NCBI GenBank assembly: GCA_037013495.1
Contig: CM072802.1
Span: forward strand, 44,492,501 to 44,556,500
DNA length: 64,000 nucleotides
Reading direction: 5' to 3'
From: Hippophae tibetana
Lineage: Eukaryota > Streptophyta > Magnoliopsida > Rosales > Elaeagnaceae
This document shows positions 46,839-59,825 of the stretch, piece after piece (the first letter of the stretch is position 1; each line of letters begins with the position of its first letter). Made by a program: the position numbers and the translations under genes. The notes beneath the pieces are model-generated. The model saw only the letters and a list, made by a program, of their open reading frames with translations, was not told where the DNA came from and made no database searches.

Positions 46839-49037
46839 TGATGAGTGCTCAAAAAGCACTAAAATAACCATGATTTTATGCACATTAATTGATTAAAAAT
46901 ATATATATTTATATGTTTTATCATATATTTATATAAATTTGTCTTTTTCGGAATCACGGGTATTTTTATTGTTTTTCAGGTATTTTGGCTTAAAAACGCA
47001 ACTTAAAAACTCAAAGAGGAATACTGGAAGCAATACATCACAAATATATTAATAAATAAATGCGGAAAGGTCGACAAATATGGAAAAATTGGACAAAATG
47101 GGTCAAAAAGATCAAAAATGTCAAAAAGGAGAAAAACGCGCCGCCGCGCCGCCCGGCCGCCGCGCCCCAGCGCCCAGCACCGCCCCAAGCAGCAGCGCGC
47201 GACACTGTTCATCTGCGGTACTGTTCATCAGACTCGGCACTGTTCATACCCCGGTACTGTTCATCAGACTCGGCACTGTTCATCCGCGGGTACTGTTCAT
47301 CAGACTCGGCACTGTTCATCAGACTCGGAACTGTTCATACCCGGTACTGTGCAGCCGCCCCATGTCATGCTGACGTCATCAAATGACGTCAGCAATCAAT
47401 AATCCGCGTTTTTACATTTTTTTAACATTTTTTTCTCTACTTTTTCTCTCCATCCTCACCTATAAATACCCCCTTGCCTTCACTTCAAAATACACCTTCA
47501 AACCACACTTCTCTCTTCTTTCTTTCTCTCATTTCTTAGTTTTTTTGAGTTTTCCTTAGTTTCTTTCTTAGTTTCTAAGTTTTTCTTAGTTTCCTTCTTA
47601 GTTTTTAGTTCAATTCTCTTAGTTTTAGTGTTCTTCTCTTTTTGAGAGGAACTTGTAATGTTTTTGTAATAATTTAGTTTTTGATTCAATATATGGAAGT
47701 GCAAATTCCGCTCGGAGGTTTTCTAGCAACGGGAATAGCGTCGAAGTTCTGTAAGGATTTTATTTTCTTTACAGTTATTTTTATGCTTTATTCTTACATG
47801 TTATATTTAATTTGTCTATGATTAAATTTAACTCTGCTAGCTGTTTATAAACATGATATAATAATAACGTTGTTATGCTTGCGAAATATTAAATAGGTGA
47901 AAATTTCTAAAATGAATTGATTTTGTTTTTATTCAAGATTTTATATTAAGAATGTTAGAGAGAAATATATTATTTTTCATTACAAACTTAAAACTGAAAA
48001 TTAGATTTTAAGGTTTAGTTATCCGGTCTAATTTAGAGTAGTGCTCTTTTATTTCTTGGTACAATCGCCCGGTAGTTAGAGTGAAACTCTATTTCAAAAG
48101 TTTTTATAAGAATTATTATGTGAAAATGTATTGACAACATGTTTTCAATAGTGGTTTTAAAACTTGAAAGTTAGTACTCGGATAATTAAATTCTTATGTT
48201 TAATTTGGACACCTTGAATAAAGTTTAAACTGTCTAACCCCACCAAAGGTGGCATTTAAATGATTCAATTTCAATCTCTTAGAAAAAGGAATTAATTTAA
48301 TTAAGCATATTAGTTATCAACCCCACCCATAGGTGTTAATTGATTTGTTTAGTTAACAAAGAATATCTAACCCCACCAAAGGTGGTATTTATATAAAAAA
48401 GAGAGAATCAATAAAATATCAATTTATATCTTTAATAACCTAGATAATATGAGCAAGCATAATTAATTTAGTTATTATATCCATAAATACTCCGCTAATA
48501 TAAATGATAAAATTTGCATGAATATTTATTGAATCTGTATATATGTTTATTTTTTATGTTATTAGATTATATTTAATTAATCTGTATATATGTTTATTTT
48601 ATGTTATTAGATTAGGAACACAAAAACCAAACTATCGTGACAGGATGTTTAGGATTTAATTTCGTTTTTTAAAGTTTGAATAATAAATTAAAAACCACAT
48701 ACATTCCTTCCTTAGATCGACCTTGGGAGTATACTTATCATTTTCTTCGAAATGATTCGTGCACTTGCGAGAGTTTTATAAATATTAAAACCAAAGTATT
48801 TGCGGGAATCGGCGATGCCGGTTTTCGTACCAAACTATCGTGACAGGATGTTTAGGATTTAATTTCGTTTTTTAAAGTTTGAATAATAAATTAAAAACCA
48901 CATACATTCCTTCCTTAGATCGACCTTGGGAGTATACTTATCATTTTCTTCGAAATGATTCGTGCACTTGCAAGAGTTTTATAAATATTAAAACCAAAGT
49001 ATTTGCGGGAATCGGCGATGCCGGTTTTCGTTCATCA
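46839..49037 (+). repeat. 3' LTR of Athila, with a 203-bp terminal duplication
   Basis: 2,199 bp. It differs from the 5' LTR mainly in having fewer 36-bp minisatellite units (about 47205-47350) and a tandem duplication of its last part: unit 1 is 48626-48828, unit 2 is 48829-49031, followed by TCATCA. Confidence 0.9.
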
Positions 49038-49042
49038 GTAAT

Positions 49043-50050
49043 TCCCCTAAATAATTTACTTACAAGTCACTATTTTCATTATATCTCTACAAGAAAGGTG
49101 TTCAGATCTAAACTAATGTTCTGACAGCTTAAATTACACAAGAAATTGAATCCATTCTACCATTTCCAAAAACGTTAGCACAATAACACAAGTGTAAATG
49201 TGCATCCTATAGTAGACTCAATAATAAAAAATCCTAACTAGATGATTTAATAAATATTTTATATAAATAAAAACTAACTAACAATCCTAGAACAATTCAG
49301 TTTAAAGTACAATATCACAAATATTATAGATATGTTAATTCCTCAAACACAACCACAAGTTAACTCAATGAAGAAAGCCTACTTGAATATTTTTAGTAAA
49401 ATAAAAGAGAGAATAAGATGAAGAGAATAATGTTCAATAATTCCCTTGTGTGATTAACAAAATTGTGAACCAATGGTATGATTAAATAGCATGAGTAGAA
49501 ACTCTAGGTTAAAGGTCTATTACAAATATATCCTTGAAAATATTTAAAAGAGCTTTAAAACTAAGGACAATATAGTAATAACACAAATTGGTTCGAGCAA
49601 AAATTAGTTGAAACTTGAAAACCTGACTGCTCGATTGATCTAGAACTAGCTCGATCGATCGAACATGGTAACTCGATCATTTTAGTCAAGCTCGATTGAT
49701 ATAGGGAAAAATTAATTAAATTTGAAATAAATGGATTGATCTACTCATGAATCTTAATCAATATAGTGTTTGATTAATCGAGTATTAATTCCTTAATCGA
49801 TCTAGTCATGTAAAAAATAATTCCGCTAGGTAATTAAGCTCGATCGATCGAGTATCCTATATGCATAATGTTTCTATGTGTCTAATATGAAATCTAAAGT
49901 GCACGAGAATAGAAATATACCTGAGATATGATTGTTGGAGCTCGATAGTTTCTTCGGCTTGAAAATATTCTTACTAGACACACCTACAAACTAAAATAAC
50001 ATATGTATGTTTTGTTCACAAATATTGCCAACACTCACATAAACCTTACA
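49043..50050 (-). repeat. Start of the SIRE-like 3' LTR (proximal piece)
   Basis: Begins TGTAAGGTTTATGTGAGTG (minus strand, 50050) after the purine tract. It contains AATATTTTCAAGCCGAAGAA and many GATCGATC-type words, and continues beyond the Athila at 35133. Confidence 0.8.
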
Positions 50051-52701
50051 ATCTCTCCCTTTGGCATATTCATGTGACAAAACCTCTCTCTCACTACATG
50101 ACACTCATAAGAAGAACAAAGTTTTACATAGTGGTATTATCCTATGATCCGATGAAACTATCTTCGCTTGAATCTTGAAAGCTCACGTTTACACTAAAAG
50201 TCAAAAACATAAATACCCAAACAAATTCTCCCGAAAGACTCATTGTTCATTAGTTCAGTATATATAATAATATAAAAGTGAATAATATTCATAAAATTGA
50301 GTAATCACTAGATAGAAATTAAAAACATAACTTCCCCTATGTGTAATATTTTAAAAAAAAATTCAAAGTCAAATTCTTAAAGTAATTCTCTCTCTAAATT
50401 CGCTTTCCCTTTTTTGTAGATTTTTTTATTAATATTCTAATTTTTCTTTTATTTTTTTCTTACGAATACAAAATATAATCATAAAATAATGACAACAAGT
50501 TGAGTAAGCAAACAGTGTATTTAATGATTGAAAATAGGAGTACACATTCTGTAATGCTCAAAACAATAAGAATAGAGAGTTAAAAATAATATATTTTCCA
50601 AAAAAATGAATAAACTCTCCCTAAGTTCTAAGACACTTCTAAATAAATTAGACTTCAAAAATTTATAAAAACTGATATATATATATATATAATTATTTTT
50701 TTAAATTGAGGGTATTAGACTTAGCTTAACATGACTATAATAATATGCACAAATGATGAAATGAATTTTTCTTTTGGTGACATATTGACAGTCATCAAAA
50801 GTGAGATAAATATTAAAACTATAATAGTATGTCAATTAGTTTATTTATGATTAGTTATGAAAGATTTAAAGGAAGGTGTATCACCTATCATAAAAAATTA
50901 CAGTTGAGTTCATACTTGCACAAAATAAAATTTACCTACCAAGAGAAAACTTTAATTATTATTTTTGGTATGAGAGATTTTTTATTTATTTTCTTTTTGT
51001 AAAACCATTTATGGCTCTTTCGTTTTGTGCATTCAATTATTTTTTATTCTTTACAGCTATTTCCTTATCATATTTTTTCTCTTTTGCAAAGGAAATATGC
51101 ACGAACCAATATACGTAGTATGATGAATTTTACACTAGTTATAAGGTATTCTTTATTGCTAATCGTAGTAGATTTCACACATCACCTTAGGTAGCTCTCT
51201 CAAAACTAGGTGTCTCTATGTAGTAGCTTTTTAGAAAGTGAAAGATAGTTCTCAAAAACAACTTTGTTATCATGGTTAGCTTATTCCGTAGAATCTCTTA
51301 AGATCAATCATAATCTTCAAGCATGACATATATATATGTCCAATGATCGTGTGAATAGATTCATATCAACATCGATCACTAGATGTGAAAATATGTAAAT
51401 GCAAAAATCAAAATATCCATTTTTATAATGTATAGCCAATCAAAATAAATATAAATGGAGTATGTAATGATCATTTCAATGTTAAAGCATGTATACTTCC
51501 CTCTTCTTCTTTTTTAAATTTTTTGATCTTTTTTGAAACTAAGAAAATATCAATAAAAAATAAAAATAAAAACAAACAAACAACTCACATAAGATTAATT
51601 AAGTACTTAAGAAAAAGTATCTAGGTGAACAATAAATGATGATTAGGTGATCGAAAAGAGACAATCTTTCCTAACCCAAACTTTCTTGCATTTTGGCTTA
51701 TTTATATATTTGGATTGAAAATTATTTACCTTAGTTTTCATTGGCATGTTCTTGGACTTACCTATAGATTTCTCATTCCTAAATAAAGATGCAGCATGCA
51801 TGATAGGATAATGATAATTAGCCCTAGAATTAAAGTATTGAATTTTACTTGCCTCTTTAAACCAATAACTTCATGCTTTCTAGTAAAAGTTTTGAACATA
51901 TTATTATAATTTCCATTCATCTTAGAATATGATGCAACATGTATAGATGGATGATGGTTATGAGTCTTACAATGTGAAGTATGTAAAGTATTATTAGATT
52001 TAGGAACATTCATCAAAAATCTACACTTGGTTCTAATATGATATTTCCTACCATAAATATGACAGATAGGTACAAACTTAACATATTTTTCAATCATAGG
52101 TGCAATTTTTCTTTGTGTATAATGAGTAACATTTGGAGTAGGTTTATAAGGCCATATGGATATGGTTTTTTATGTTGAAGCTCTATGTATAGCCTATGAA
52201 GAAGAAAGGTTGGAGTTCAGTTGTTTTTGAAGATTATAGCGTAGAATCCTCATCTATATAACCTAGTTTTCTATTGTCTCCAATAGGTTTTCCATAATCC
52301 AAAATTTTGTATAGTTTTTAGCTCCAATAGTTAGCCTTTTATAGCTTGCTTTGATTGTTCAAGTTCTGGCATTAATTTCTTATTTTCTTGTTTAAGATCT
52401 GTAAGATTCAAAACATTAGTAAGTTCAAACAATTTAATTTTTTCTTTTTCTATGATTGAGGAGTTTATTTTAAATTTAAGTTCATCATTTAATTTAGTTA
52501 CTTTGACAAGTAACTTATTCTTTTTTCTCTTACTTTAAACTTAATCAATAAGCAATACATCAAGACTATTTGCATTAAATTTATTAAGTAGAAATTCAGC
52601 ATTACTTTTCTCATCATTTGAAATATCAATCTTAATAAAATTATCCATAACAAGGTCCTAGGCAACATTAAGTGTATCTAGTTACTGACTCTGATACCAA
52701 A
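50051..52701 (-). pseudogene. SIRE-like Copia internal region, gag remnants
   Basis: At 52097-51762 (minus strand) a frame begins MIEKYVKFVPICHIYGRKYH and continues IRTKCRF, resembling the SIRE-type zinc finger with one Cys lost. Upstream, at about 52620-52350, coiled-coil-like pieces such as KLNDELKFKINSSIIEKEK are readable between stops. The rest (50.05-51.7 kb) is AT-rich without recognisable pol. Confidence 0.65.
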
Positions 52702-54002
52702 GGAAAAGTTACTTTTTAATTATGGATCATATTAGCTAGAAGGTGAGTGAATAGAATATCAGTGAAAGTATGACAAATTGGAATGGCCAACCATGTAATT
52801 GCGTATAAATAAAGTAATGCAAAAATATACAGATTAACACATGAGATTTTTAGATGAAAATAACCTAGGTCACACTAATGACCTAAGAATAAAACCACCG
52901 GTCCACTGAATCATCTAACTATTGACTATGAAAAATAAGGTCTAATTACAATGCTAGGACTCAAACTACCTACTAAGGTAATGTCCCCAAGTAATCTACT
53001 TACAAGCCGATGCTTTCATCATAGTATCTACAAGAAAGATGTTCAGATCCATACCAATATTTTGAAAACTTGAGTAACACAAGAAAATAACCTGTTCTAT
53101 CAGTATCTAAAACGTTAGCACAATACCACAAGTGCAAATGGGTGTCCTAGAGCAGATTCAATAATGAACAATCCTAACTAGATGATTTAACAAATAAATC
53201 AAAACGAATTAGCAATCCTGAAATAATTTAAGGCACAATATTACAAATATTATAGGCTTATTAATATATCAAACACAACCACAAATGCTTGAAAAAATAA
53301 CTTAATGAATAAAGCCTACTTAAATAGTTCTAGCAAAATAAGAGAGAGAATAAGATGAAGAGAATAATGTTCAATAATGATATTGCATGGTTAAGAAAAT
53401 TGTGAGCCAATGGTATGATTAAATAGCATGAGTAGAAATCCTAGGTCAAAGGTCTATTACAAATTTGTCCTTGAAAATATTTAAAAGTGCTTTAAAACAT
53501 AAGAACAATATAGTAATAACACAAACTAACTCGAGTAAAAGTTAGGTCAAAATTGAAAACCTGGCCGCTCAATCGATCTAGAACTAACTCAATCGATCGA
53601 ACATGGTTTCTTGATTGATTTAGTCAAGCTCGAACGATCTAATGAAACAATTAATTAAATATGAAATAAGTGGATAAATCTACTCAATAATCTCGATCGA
53701 TCTAGTGCTCGATCGATAGATATGTAAAAATTAATCCAACCTAGTAATTAAGCTCGATCGATCTAGATAAGGCTCGATTAATCTAGACAAGGCTCGATGA
53801 ATTGAGTAGCCTATATGCACAATGTTTCTATGTATCTAATATGAAATCTAACATGCATGAGAACTAAGATATACCCGAGATGTGATTATTCTAACTCAAT
53901 AGTTTCTTCGGCTTGAAAATATTCTTGAAAGATGCACCTACAAACTAAAATAACATTTGTATGTTTTGTATGAATATCTCTAATACTTACGTAAGCCTTA
54001 CA
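52702..54002 (-). repeat. SIRE-like Copia 5' LTR
   Basis: 1,301 bp on the minus strand from TGTAAGGCTTACGTAAG to CTTTTCC, followed by the primer site TGGTATCAGAG. Many TCGATCGA-like words occur at about 53570-53800. Confidence 0.8.
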
Positions 54003-54007
54003 AGTCT

Positions 54008-56200
54008 TATAGTCAAAATTCTCTCTAAAATAACTTGTAATCCAATTAGTACCAATATATTAATATTGTAAGGTCGATAATTTGAGAAATTGATTTATCC
54101 CTAACAATTATACAACTTCATGGTTTTGTCATTGTGATGAGGTATATGTTCTTAAAATTGTTTTTGTTTATGAAAATATAGATGAAATAGGAAGGAAAAA
54201 TCTTATTTTCACATTAAATTTGTATTTCTAATTTTCTTTTTTTATTTTGCTTCGAGAAGTTGAAGAAAGGCAAGACAAAATATAAATGTTAATGAACGGA
54301 AGCAAACTTAATATGAAAAGAAAAAAAGAAAAAAATTATGGGCCATGATTGTTAAACCCCATCAAATCCTTTCTTCTTTTCTCTTCGTTGCATTCAGCCT
54401 CAACTTCCATTTTTCCTCTAAATTTATCTTTTTCTACACTCTAAAACTTTCAAGATTTTTCTCTCTACACTCTACTTGATGTGCCATCATTTTCCTATTT
54501 TGACTCTTTTACTACAATTTTCCTCCCTTTTCTCCAACAAAAAGAACATGATGCTGATGAAGAATATGATGCCCTAAAAGTATGTTAGTATTTTGTGCTG
54601 CAACTCGATTGTTCATATTGAATATGAATAAAAAATATGAACTAAACATGAATTGAATTAAATTTGGATCCAATTTAGCCCAACTCGAATAACACAAAAA
54701 AATGGGTTGGGTTAGGATTGGGTTAGCCCAAATAATTATTGTTATCTATTATTACTATTAGTTTTTTTATGTTGAGTCTACTAGTTCATGATATGAAATA
54801 TTTGTTGCATTTCTCTTAATATTTTTATTGTAACTTTTTTTGTCTTCGTTTATTGATTATTCTCTTCTTAACAAGAATTATATAATATCTTATCAATAAT
54901 GAATCTGACTAGTTATATGAGAATTTTTGAATTTCATTAGAAAAAGAGATATGTCACAGTTTCTATTGAATTAATGAATTATTTCATGTAAAGTACTTAT
55001 GATAAGTTTATTAATTTATTCGTGAGTTTGTCAAAATGACTTATAATTTTATTATTCTTAGCTACTTTTATAAATATATCATGTCGTTACTAATGATAAT
55101 TACATGAAATTCAAGTCTAAAATAATAATTTACTTTAATTTTGAGTAGTGGTTCATTGAGTTATTTTGTAATATATTTATGGCTTTGAAACTTTTTACTT
55201 TTTAGTTTTGTAAAAACTTGTAACAAAATTTGTTTTTGTATGCTCAATATTGTTAGAATGCATTGAATTTGATTCAAACTTTTTTATTATTTTAATTAGA
55301 TTAAAAATTATAAGAAAATTTATAATATTTCAAATCAACCTCAGATTAAATAAGGTAAAAAAATACAATTAATATATATAAGTAACAATTTGGGTTAGTT
55401 TGGACTAACTTGAATTTTTTTAGTTTGGCATACTGTTGGCATTTTATAACACGAATTAAATTTAATTTCAATTAAGATTGGATCAATTTAAATTGGGTAA
55501 TTTAGACCAACCTAAACTATTCCAAACCTATACGAATTGACACCCACCTATCCAAAAGACCAAGAAGGGAAAGAGAAGATGAAGGGATATAGAGATATAG
55601 GGAGATAAAGTGCACATAGAGAGAGAAGGGAAAGAGAAATAAATGAAGGTGAAGAGTGACATAAATAAGTATATAATAAATATATCACTTATTCATAATT
55701 ACATGATTAAATTATCCAAAACTCATAAGGGAGTTATGTATTAACTTTACACTTTTTTTATATTCTTTAATTCTTAATATTTTGCAAGAAAATGAAAATG
55801 CAAAAAAAAATCACTTACTATATGTTTTAAGGATGGATAATATAATAATCGATAAACCAACTCATTTATTCAAAATTGAGCCAAATCAAACTGATTTTGT
55901 GTTTTATAGGTCTTTATGTGTGTTTTTTTAAATGTAAAAATTAACTTATGTATTGTGTTGAGTTAGTTAAAGTTTTAAAGTTTACAAACCTACCTATATA
56001 TTACTAATACATATATTTATATTTTTATTCTATAAATTTGTCGAGTTTAAATTAATTCATGCCATTTTGCAAGCGATAAGTGGTCCTAATCAACAAAATG
56101 ACTCACAAGTCAACCCAATAGGCCTTGAGTCATCAAATGAGCATATTTATTGGATAATCTCTTTAAGAGTTAAATAATTGGCAATTAAGATATAAATAAC
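54008..56200. other. AT-rich intergenic DNA
   Basis: No coding sequence recognised. Around 54640-54740 and 55380-55550 are phrases such as GGGTTGGGTTAGGATTGGG and GAATTGACACCCACC, resembling the repeat at 0.2-1.0 kb; they may be decayed non-autonomous DNA elements. Confidence 0.35.
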
Positions 56201-57077
56201 CAATAATTATCCTATATATGGATTATAATTATCCCTGTTTAATAAATAATTTCGAAGATATAATCTCAATGATATAGAAAGTTTATTTAAATAGGTAAGA
56301 GATATGTATCAAGTAGAATCTAATTTCTATATATATCCACTTTGTACACTTCACATAATAGAATAACTCGTAACTAAGATCAATCACAAACACTCTATTT
56401 CTTTTTATCACATAGCGTAACTTTGAGCTCTTCTATCATCTACAAACTTCTCATACTAACTTAAGTATCAGACCCCATGGTGATCCAAGGTCCTAATGAT
56501 TTTCTTTCATGTTCATAGAATGACAAAAAACACAAGAATAATCCTTCTTTGATGTTGACAGAAATCGACATCAAAATGTGGTCCATATGTACAAAATAAG
56601 GGTGCTCTACTAGTTAAATAATAAAAATTCTAAAAAGACATTCATAATGTTCTCTATACATTTATCTACAAATTCTACAAGTTATTAGAAAAATAATGAC
56701 CATCCAACTAGATTTTGGCAAGGTTTTTCGAAAAAGGCTTTTGTCCACCTAACATACAAATCTCTAAGAGGCTAACCCATTGTGCTTCCAATAAGAAAGA
56801 AATGGATGAACCTTTGTGTTTTTACATTAAAGCCTCAACCAAGAATCATGAGCTCCAATTGGCCACTCAGCCATCAATCCATCATGTGCTCCTACGACCT
56901 ACAAGAGTAGTAAAGCCATCACATGCACCAGCTTGCCCACAATACATCCTAGTAGCTTGTAGAAGAAGAGCATGGGCGGACGTCCATCTGAACATGATAG
57001 AGAACAAACTTCAGGCCATCCTAGAATGCTTTATTGAGTCACAAGCTTCTAAGCCAATTCTCGTCCTAGAAGACATC
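56200..57077 (+). repeat. Decayed Tat-like Gypsy, left portion
   Basis: CATACTAACTTAAGTATCAGA at about 56450-56472 resembles the U5 of Tat/Ogre-type LTRs. A frame at 56715-57080 (121 residues, ending ESQASKPILVLEDI) has no recognised domain and ends at the inserted LTR. Degenerate Tat-type gag follows on the far side of that insertion. Confidence 0.4.
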
Positions 57078-59081
57078 TGATAACTGTATTTTATACACTT
57101 ATTTTCGTCTATTTTATTAATTATAATTTCTATGTTCTTTACATTTTTAATTAATAAAATTAATATTTACTATTAGTTTTTAATAAATATATTTTCAAGA
57201 AAATTAATGAATTTTAAATAAAAAGGACTTAATTGCAATTATTAAAAGTTTAAAATTTAATTTGAATTAAAAGTGGGTGAAATTGCAAATTTCAAAAGAT
57301 TAGAAGTTAATTTGAATTAAATTCAATTAATGAAAGTTGATTTTTCTATGCAAGAGAAGGAGGCCACTCGCGCCATTTACAACGCCCAACACCCACCGTT
57401 TGATCATCCAAGCAACGGTCAAGATCTAACGCATGGAATCCAAATGCGAAAAAGAGCATGGACCCAGTTTTCCTAGATGCACGCGACTCGGCACACCTGT
57501 CGCGCAGGTTGGCGTGTAGGGTGGGACGCATTTGTCGGCTATGCAAAAATTTCTCCCGAGGTGCATCTCATCGCTCACCATTGGATCAAGTTGAACGGTC
57601 CAGATTTACGCACATGGAATCAAGCTATCGCGCACCGAGCAGCTCGCCTACACTCCTGTGCGATGCGGTTCATCGCATCAGAGTGCACCATTGCGTTCCA
57701 ATGAATAAGGAGCCATGTGTTTCCTCAATCATCCAACCAATAATATGAAGACACATGGCATGAATTTGGTAAAATAAAAATGCAGTAACGACGCCCACTT
57801 ACCAACTCCTTCTGCTTTGCCCACATGTCACTGTCAGCTGTCGTGTACTTCTGGCCCACTCATATCCTGTGCAACGCGGTTCATTGAAGAAGCGTGCGCC
57901 CTCACGTTCCACCCAATACGAAGCTGCCATGTGTTCCCTAAATCTTACAACCAATCATATGGCAACATGTGGCATACATTTTGTGAAATCAAAACACATA
58001 GATTTGTGCACTCTTTATTCTCTCCACGCGTTATCTTTTATTATGCTCAATATTTATTTCTCCGAGATGTATTTTTATAAAAAAAAATAAAATAGGGTTC
58101 TAGTGGGGATATATTTGGGACACGAGAAAAGAAGAGAGTTTTTAGTTTTGAGTTTTCATTTTTTTTTTCCATTTTTTACTTCAATTTTTAGTTTCTCTCT
58201 ACGTGTTCTCTACATCATGCAGAACCTTTCTTTTAACATTTTGTGTGTTATTTTCTTAGGAAATAAAGAGAAAGAAGACAACGAAGAAGAAGGAAATGGA
58301 AGAAATTTATTTTTCATTGAGGAATCGTGAAAGAGTTTCTCCTAATATTTTTGTTTTAAATTTAATTTCTCTAAAATGTCTGATTATTGTTGTATTGTAA
58401 TTTTAATTTCTGCTATGAACTAATTTATTTATTCTAGGGTTGCAGTGTAGCTTAAATTATGAAAATTGAATTAATTATTTTTGAATGATTTATGGAACGA
58501 TTTTAAGTTGTTTATTTTAGCTGTGCTTAATGCTTTTAATTATCGGAAGATTAATTAATTGATCTGTGACATTTAAATAAACTTGGAAAAGGAATTTTTG
58601 TATGTTTCTCGTGATAAAATAACATATATATATAAGGGATAGGAATATACTTTTATTGTATGTGTAACTATTTGAAAACTTAGAACTTAATAAATCTGGT
58701 TGAATTTAATTCTCATAGGAATATAGTGAATTATTTTAGTGAGATGTGTTTGTATGGACCTCGAAAGAGATATATGGATAAATTAGGAGTTCTTGGTTAA
58801 TAACTTAAAATACGAGAGCATAAATCAAGAGAAAATAAAATGTTCAAGTGGATTAATTTGGTGAAATTGCAATCCTAGAATTTTCTTACAAACTGTTATA
58901 AAAATTAGTTGGTCAAACTGCATCAAATTATCGATTGTTTGGATAAAATCAGGTTGAAATAATTTTAGTAATTAACGAACACTAGCAACAAATCTCCGTG
59001 GGAACGATATTTTACTTATCATATTATTACTTGTGACCGTGTATACTTGCACGATTTTATGTTCTCTAAAAGTGACATGTT
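57078..59081 (+). repeat. Solo LTR of an Athila/Tat-type Gypsy element
   Basis: About 2.0 kb starting TGATAACTGTATTTTATAC. It contains a GC-rich part (57355-57950) with internally similar halves and ends with the U5-like phrases CTCCGTGGGAACGATATTTT and GTGTATACTTGCACG. Flanking ACATC at 57073-57077 and 59082-59086 looks like a target duplication. No primer site or coding region follows. The right end lacks a canonical CA, so it could be a few bases off. Confidence 0.6.
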
Positions 59082-59825
59082 ACATCCTTACAATATTATC
59101 CAATGCATTTAGTGCATAAGATCTAACTCATAACCAAATAGGGTCTAACTAAAGGTACAACTTACCTTAGTGGGTATACAACCCCTAAGTTAATAAGATA
59201 GAGTCTGCTCACACGATACAAAGCCATATAGTCACTGATGCCTGGATATTGCCTATCCTTCTACCCAACTTAGATCAATTGAAACCTTGTCAAACAACTT
59301 ATGTCCAGGCTAGTCATGCTAACTATGCAACCCCAACAACCAATAGTCATAACAAAAGCAATCCTCATGAGGAAGTACCTACAATTCTTCATCCAACTAT
59401 TGACCAACTCACTTTGTAACTACAACAAGTGTATTAAAGGTTAAATAGAGGTAGACTTCTTAACCTAAATTTCTCTATTGAGTCCCTATTTGCACTAGAA
59501 GTTATGGCTATTCCACTCTTCACCAAGTTGAAGATGCCTAACATGAGCACCTACGATGGTTCTAAGGATCCCTTAGAGCACTTAGGAAACTTCAAGATAT
59601 GGATGGACCTCTACGTATATTGTGATGTAGTGAAGTGCCTAGCATTTCAACCAACACTAATAGATAAGGCTAGAATTTAGTACCACACCTTAAAGCCCAA
59701 TATCATTGGTTCATTTGTATAGTTTGGAAGACTGTTCCTTTAAAACTTCTGGGCTAAGAAGAGAAGGTTGAAGACCATGGCACATTTGATGACATGGTGG
59801 TTAGGATTAGAGCTAGAAATGCAAA
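59082..59825 (+). pseudogene. Decayed Tat/Ogre-type gag
   Basis: Readable pieces include FTKLKMPNMSTYDGSKDPLE, then HLGNFKIWMDLYVY and FQPTLIDKAR, a Gag core related to Tat/Ogre Gypsy elements, interrupted by stops (for example after DKARI at about 59678). Only the gag portion is seen. Confidence 0.6.

Larger units (their letters stand above)
35134..49037 (+). mobile_element. Nearly intact Athila-lineage Gypsy retrotransposon with two gag frames
   Basis: 13,904 bp, flanked by the 5-bp duplication GTAAT (35129-35133, 49038-49042), with LTR termini TGATGA/TCATCA. Layout: 5' LTR, tRNA-Asp primer site, 0.8-kb leader, Gag1 frame (38040-39377), spacer, Gag-Pol frame (39726-44897, one internal TGA), 1.9-kb non-coding tail, polypurine tract, 3' LTR. 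The two LTRs look nearly identical outside their tandem-repeat changes, so the insertion is recent. The Athila assignment rests on the primer site, the DLGAS protease and the RT sequence. No env-like frame was found after pol. Confidence 0.93.
34855..54002 (-). mobile_element. SIRE/Maximus-like Copia lacking pol, split by an Athila insertion
   Basis: Minus-strand element with LTRs of about 1.3 kb. The 5' LTR is 54002-52702; a primer site TGGTATCAGAG follows (52699-52689 read on the minus strand). The internal region is 52701-50051, the purine tract GCCAAAGGGAGAGAT precedes the 3' LTR, and the 3' LTR lies at 50050-49043 plus 35133-34855 around the Athila. Target duplication AGTCT (+ strand) at 34850-34854 and 54003-54007. 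Only about 2.65 kb of internal DNA remains, with gag remnants and no integrase or RT, so it is a deletion or non-autonomous derivative of about 5.2 kb before the Athila inserted. Confidence 0.8.

Noticed and set aside
56715..57080. 121-residue frame as a host gene
   Set aside because: No recognisable domain, no introns or conserved features; it abuts a solo LTR and is flanked by Tat-like remnants, so more likely repeat-derived.
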